Of a DNA stretch of 64,000 nucleotides, positions 62,401-64,000 are shown in pieces. Under the pieces are notes generated by a model. The model did no database searches and had not been told where the DNA came from. It was given only the letters and a program-made list of their open reading frames with translations. Position numbers and translations under genes: made by a program. How positions within the stretch are numbered: the first letter of the stretch is position 1; every line of letters begins with the position of its first letter. The stretch spans positions 39,094,168 through 39,158,167 of the forward strand of contig CM034534.1 of assembly GCA_020002185.1 (NCBI GenBank), in the 5' to 3' direction. This stretch comes from Paraescarpia echinospica. Lineage: Eukaryota; Annelida; Polychaeta; Sabellida; Siboglinidae.

Positions 62401-64000
62401 GGGCTTGTAACATCCCGTCTAGACTATTGTAACGCTCTGCTCAGTGGACTGCACCAGACATCAATTAACAAGTTATAACGTGTACAGAAGACGGTGGCAT
62501 GGATTGTAACCAGAACATCACGCTACAGCCACATCACACTAGTGTTTAAAAACCTGCACTAGTTACCAGTTAACTATCGTGTGCAATTTAAAATCCTAAT
62601 GTACACATATAAAGCCCTACGTGGACAGGCTCCAGGATATATATCGGACTTGCTGAAAGTGTACCAACCAAGAAGAACGCTACGATCCATGGATTCAGTG
62701 ACACTAGAAGTTCCAAGGGCTAGAATAGTTACTTACGGCGACAGAACATTTCAGTGTTCAGCAGCCAAGTTGTGGAATGCGCTACCGGCTCACATTCGTG
62801 AAGCAAAAACACTGAACACTTTCAAGAAGCTGCTAAAAACACATTTGTTCCTGGCCCATTTTGGTGCTTAACTCTTTCTAGTCGGTTTTTATTACATTTT
62901 AAAACAGTATATATATATATATATATACATATATTCATTTTACTATATCAAGTCTTCCAAAATATATATTTTTATCATATTATCGTTTTTATGCTTTGTT
63001 TTTACTGTCTATGATTATTCTATTGATTGTGTACAACGCTTTTGAGCAGGCTTTTATGTATGAAAAGAGCGCTTTATAAGTTCGGTATAATAATAATAAA
63101 TAAATAAATATATATAAGAACACGAATTGTACAAGGCGCAGCTGGGGTTTCAGAAATGTGAGTTCTTACCTGAAATATGCTTGTTGCTACCATTCAAAGT
63201 CGCAGGCTCATACAACAGTGTTGTTAATATATGTCTGATTGTCGTCGCTTGAAATGTTGTATTTGTTCCCAATGCTGTTTCTCGAGTGTTGTCGGTAGTT
63301 GTTTCAAACGCAACAGTTCCTTTGCTGAAGACATCTGTGAGTCGGGTGCTGGTGGTTGAATATTCTGTAGAACCAAGTGTTGTAGGCCTTTTCGAATATG
63401 TTGTTGTTGGTGGTGTTCTTCTTGTTGTTATCAAAGCAGTGGTAGTTCGTGCCGGTGTTGGTGCCGTCATTGTTGTCAGTGAGAGTGCAGGTGCATGTGA
63501 AATGTTGGTCGGTCGCCAAGTTGTAGGTATACTCTTCAATGTGCCTGACGTTGTTGCCGTTGGTCTTGACGTAGTCTTCGTTGTCACTGCCGAGTCTCGC
63601 GTACTTGTGGTTGTTATCTCTGCCGCAATCGTTGTCGTTGACACGCATGTTCTACGTGTAGTTGACGTCAATGGTGGCGTCGTTCTTGTTGGCTTAGACG
63701 TCGTAGTAGCTCGCCTGGTTGTTGGTTGCGGCGTCTTATTTGATATTGTTACAATGATTGATACTGGAGTCGGTGTTGTAGTCGTTGTTGTCGATGTTGT
63801 AGTAGTTGATTTCGGTGTCGATGTTGTAGCCGTCGTTGTTGTTGTCGTTGGTATTGGCGTTGTTGTTGTCGTTGGTATTGGCGTTGTAGTTGTCGTTGTT
63901 GGTGGTGTTGTAGTTGACGTTGTAGTTGGCATTGTATATGTTGTCATCGGCGTAGTAGTAGTTATCGTTGGTGTTGGTGTTGTAACCTTTGTCGTTGTTG
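54105..64000 (-). CDS. Gene 2: Thr-rich mucin-like type I membrane protein (3' part)
   Basis: Three exons on the minus strand join in phase: 63170 to beyond 64000 (Thr/Pro-rich ectodomain), 55323-55392 (transmembrane), 54157-54247 (cytoplasmic tail and stop). The polyadenylation signal AATAAA lies at 54105-54110. The visible ectodomain, about 277 aa, is mostly T, P, S, I and V in TTT(S/P) runs, as in heavily O-glycosylated mucins. A signal peptide and any N-terminal domain lie outside the window. The 7.8-kb intron contains two L2/CR1-type LINEs in the opposite orientation. Role at the cell surface (barrier or adhesion) is inferred from architecture only. Confidence 0.85.
54157..54247 (-). CDS. 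Gene 2 last exon: basic cytoplasmic tail
   Basis: A 91-bp exon after acceptor TTTATGTTTCAG. The split codon gives Arg, then [20 protein letters not shown] and a short Ser-rich end before TAA. The Arg/Lys cluster right after the helix obeys the positive-inside rule for a type I protein. Confidence 0.82.
54260..55315. other. Gene 2 last intron, no feature seen
   Basis: No repeat, ORF or RNA gene was recognised. Short CCATCATATATGCCTTGA-like strings recur at 55065-55155. Confidence 0.5.
55323..55392 (-). CDS. Gene 2 transmembrane exon
   Basis: A 70-bp exon, acceptor TGTATCGACAG and donor GTAAGG. It reads [20 protein letters not shown] then IT, an unbroken hydrophobic helix long enough to cross a membrane. 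Phase 1 in, phase 2 out. Confidence 0.88.
55601..55640. repeat. TA microsatellite at LINE F 5' side
   Basis: A run of TATA with TACGTATA. LINE F begins just after it. Confidence 0.9.
55650..59370 (+). mobile_element. LINE F, L2/CR1-type, near full length
   Basis: The 5' leader (GTGGTCTGTGCCTATGTGGC) resembles that of LINE G. A probable ORF start is [14 protein letters not shown] at 55884. Endonuclease: [62 protein letters not shown] (57170-58408): [78 protein letters not shown]. The C-terminal part (58485-58949) ends [12 protein letters not shown]. The 3' end GATATGGCGCTATAGAAATG is followed by AAT repeats. Frameshifts near 56380, 57015-57170 and 58408 break it, but all catalytic motifs are kept. 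Confidence 0.92.
59378..59455. repeat. AAT/TA microsatellite between LINEs F and G
   Basis: The AAT tail of LINE F grades into a TA run, after which LINE G starts. Confidence 0.9.
59456..63110 (+). mobile_element. LINE G, L2/CR1-type, near full length
   Basis: The 5' leader TGCGCCTGTGCAGCTGCCAC parallels LINE F. An N-terminal low-complexity part (59867 on) is followed by endonuclease: [143 protein letters not shown], then a C-terminal part ending [15 protein letters not shown] (62871). The 3' end GAGCGCTTTATAAGTTCGGT is followed by AATAAATA repeats. More damaged than F: frameshifts near 60335, 60930 and 62100, and stops near 61091, 61883 and 62478. Confidence 0.92.
63170..64000 (-). CDS. Gene 2 Thr-rich ectodomain exon (runs off the window)
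   Basis: Open from the right edge to the donor TCAG|GTAAGA at 63170. Residues are repeats such as [13 protein letters not shown] and [12 protein letters not shown], then a less regular Thr/Arg part, and the membrane-proximal LNGSNKHIS with an N-glycosylation sequon. It ends in phase 1. Confidence 0.88.

Overview
This is eukaryotic, intron-containing animal DNA. It is AT-rich and crowded with transposable elements. The mix of jockey/CR1/L2-type and RTE-like LINEs, tRNA-derived SINEs, mariner, pogo-like, hAT-like and fold-back elements, minisatellites, and exons with clean GT-AG borders fits a marine invertebrate. A lophotrochozoan such as a mollusc is my guess; the sequence does not prove it. 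The first 995 bases are an assembly gap. All calls come from reading the sequence; no database was searched. Two host genes can be supported, both on the minus strand. Gene 1 (about 7.36-32.87 kb) was assembled here from twelve coding exons whose reading phases all match. It encodes a predicted protein of about 474 aa with a TPR block, a UBA domain, an acidic/basic linker, a complete RRM split over three exons and a Ser/Asp-rich repetitive tail. Its probable promoter and 5' UTR exon lie near 32.8-32.9 kb. Gene 2 (54.1 kb to beyond the right edge) is a Thr-rich, mucin-like type I membrane protein: a long Thr/Pro exon, one transmembrane exon, and a last exon with a short basic tail, a stop codon and an AATAAA. 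Layout: 1-1 kb gap; 1-3.3 kb 49-bp satellite; 3.3-7.1 kb decayed LINEs; 7.4-32.9 kb gene 1, its introns filled by a dispersed repeat (two copies), a mariner relic, three tRNA-like SINEs, a 2.75-kb DNA transposon with an uncharacterised broken ORF, a fold-back element, a 21-bp minisatellite, an inverted LINE fragment and a second jockey-like LINE; 32.1-32.4 kb fold-back element; 33.5-35.2 kb LINE carrying a hAT-like insertion; 35.2-37.9 kb element with CCCAGCTAACA termini and AACGTT repeats; 38.3-41.4 kb Mutator-like non-autonomous element; 41.5-43.8 kb internally deleted pogo-like element; 44-45.3 kb RTE-like RT relic; 45.9-53.3 kb one LINE split by another; 54.1-64 kb gene 2, whose large intron holds two near-full-length L2/CR1-type LINEs in antisense, head to tail. 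Most noteworthy: (1) the 21-bp minisatellite at 21.87-22.56 kb repeats the exon/intron junction of gene 1, so every unit carries a possible in-frame splice donor; (2) the 17.46-20.20 kb transposon has matched termini, a clustered GTCACTCCATGAC motif and a protein family I cannot name; (3) one LINE can be shown, by joining its reading frame, to have been interrupted by another; (4) a LINE fragment has the inverted structure expected from twin priming; (5) several coding repeats have expanded inside transposon ORFs.
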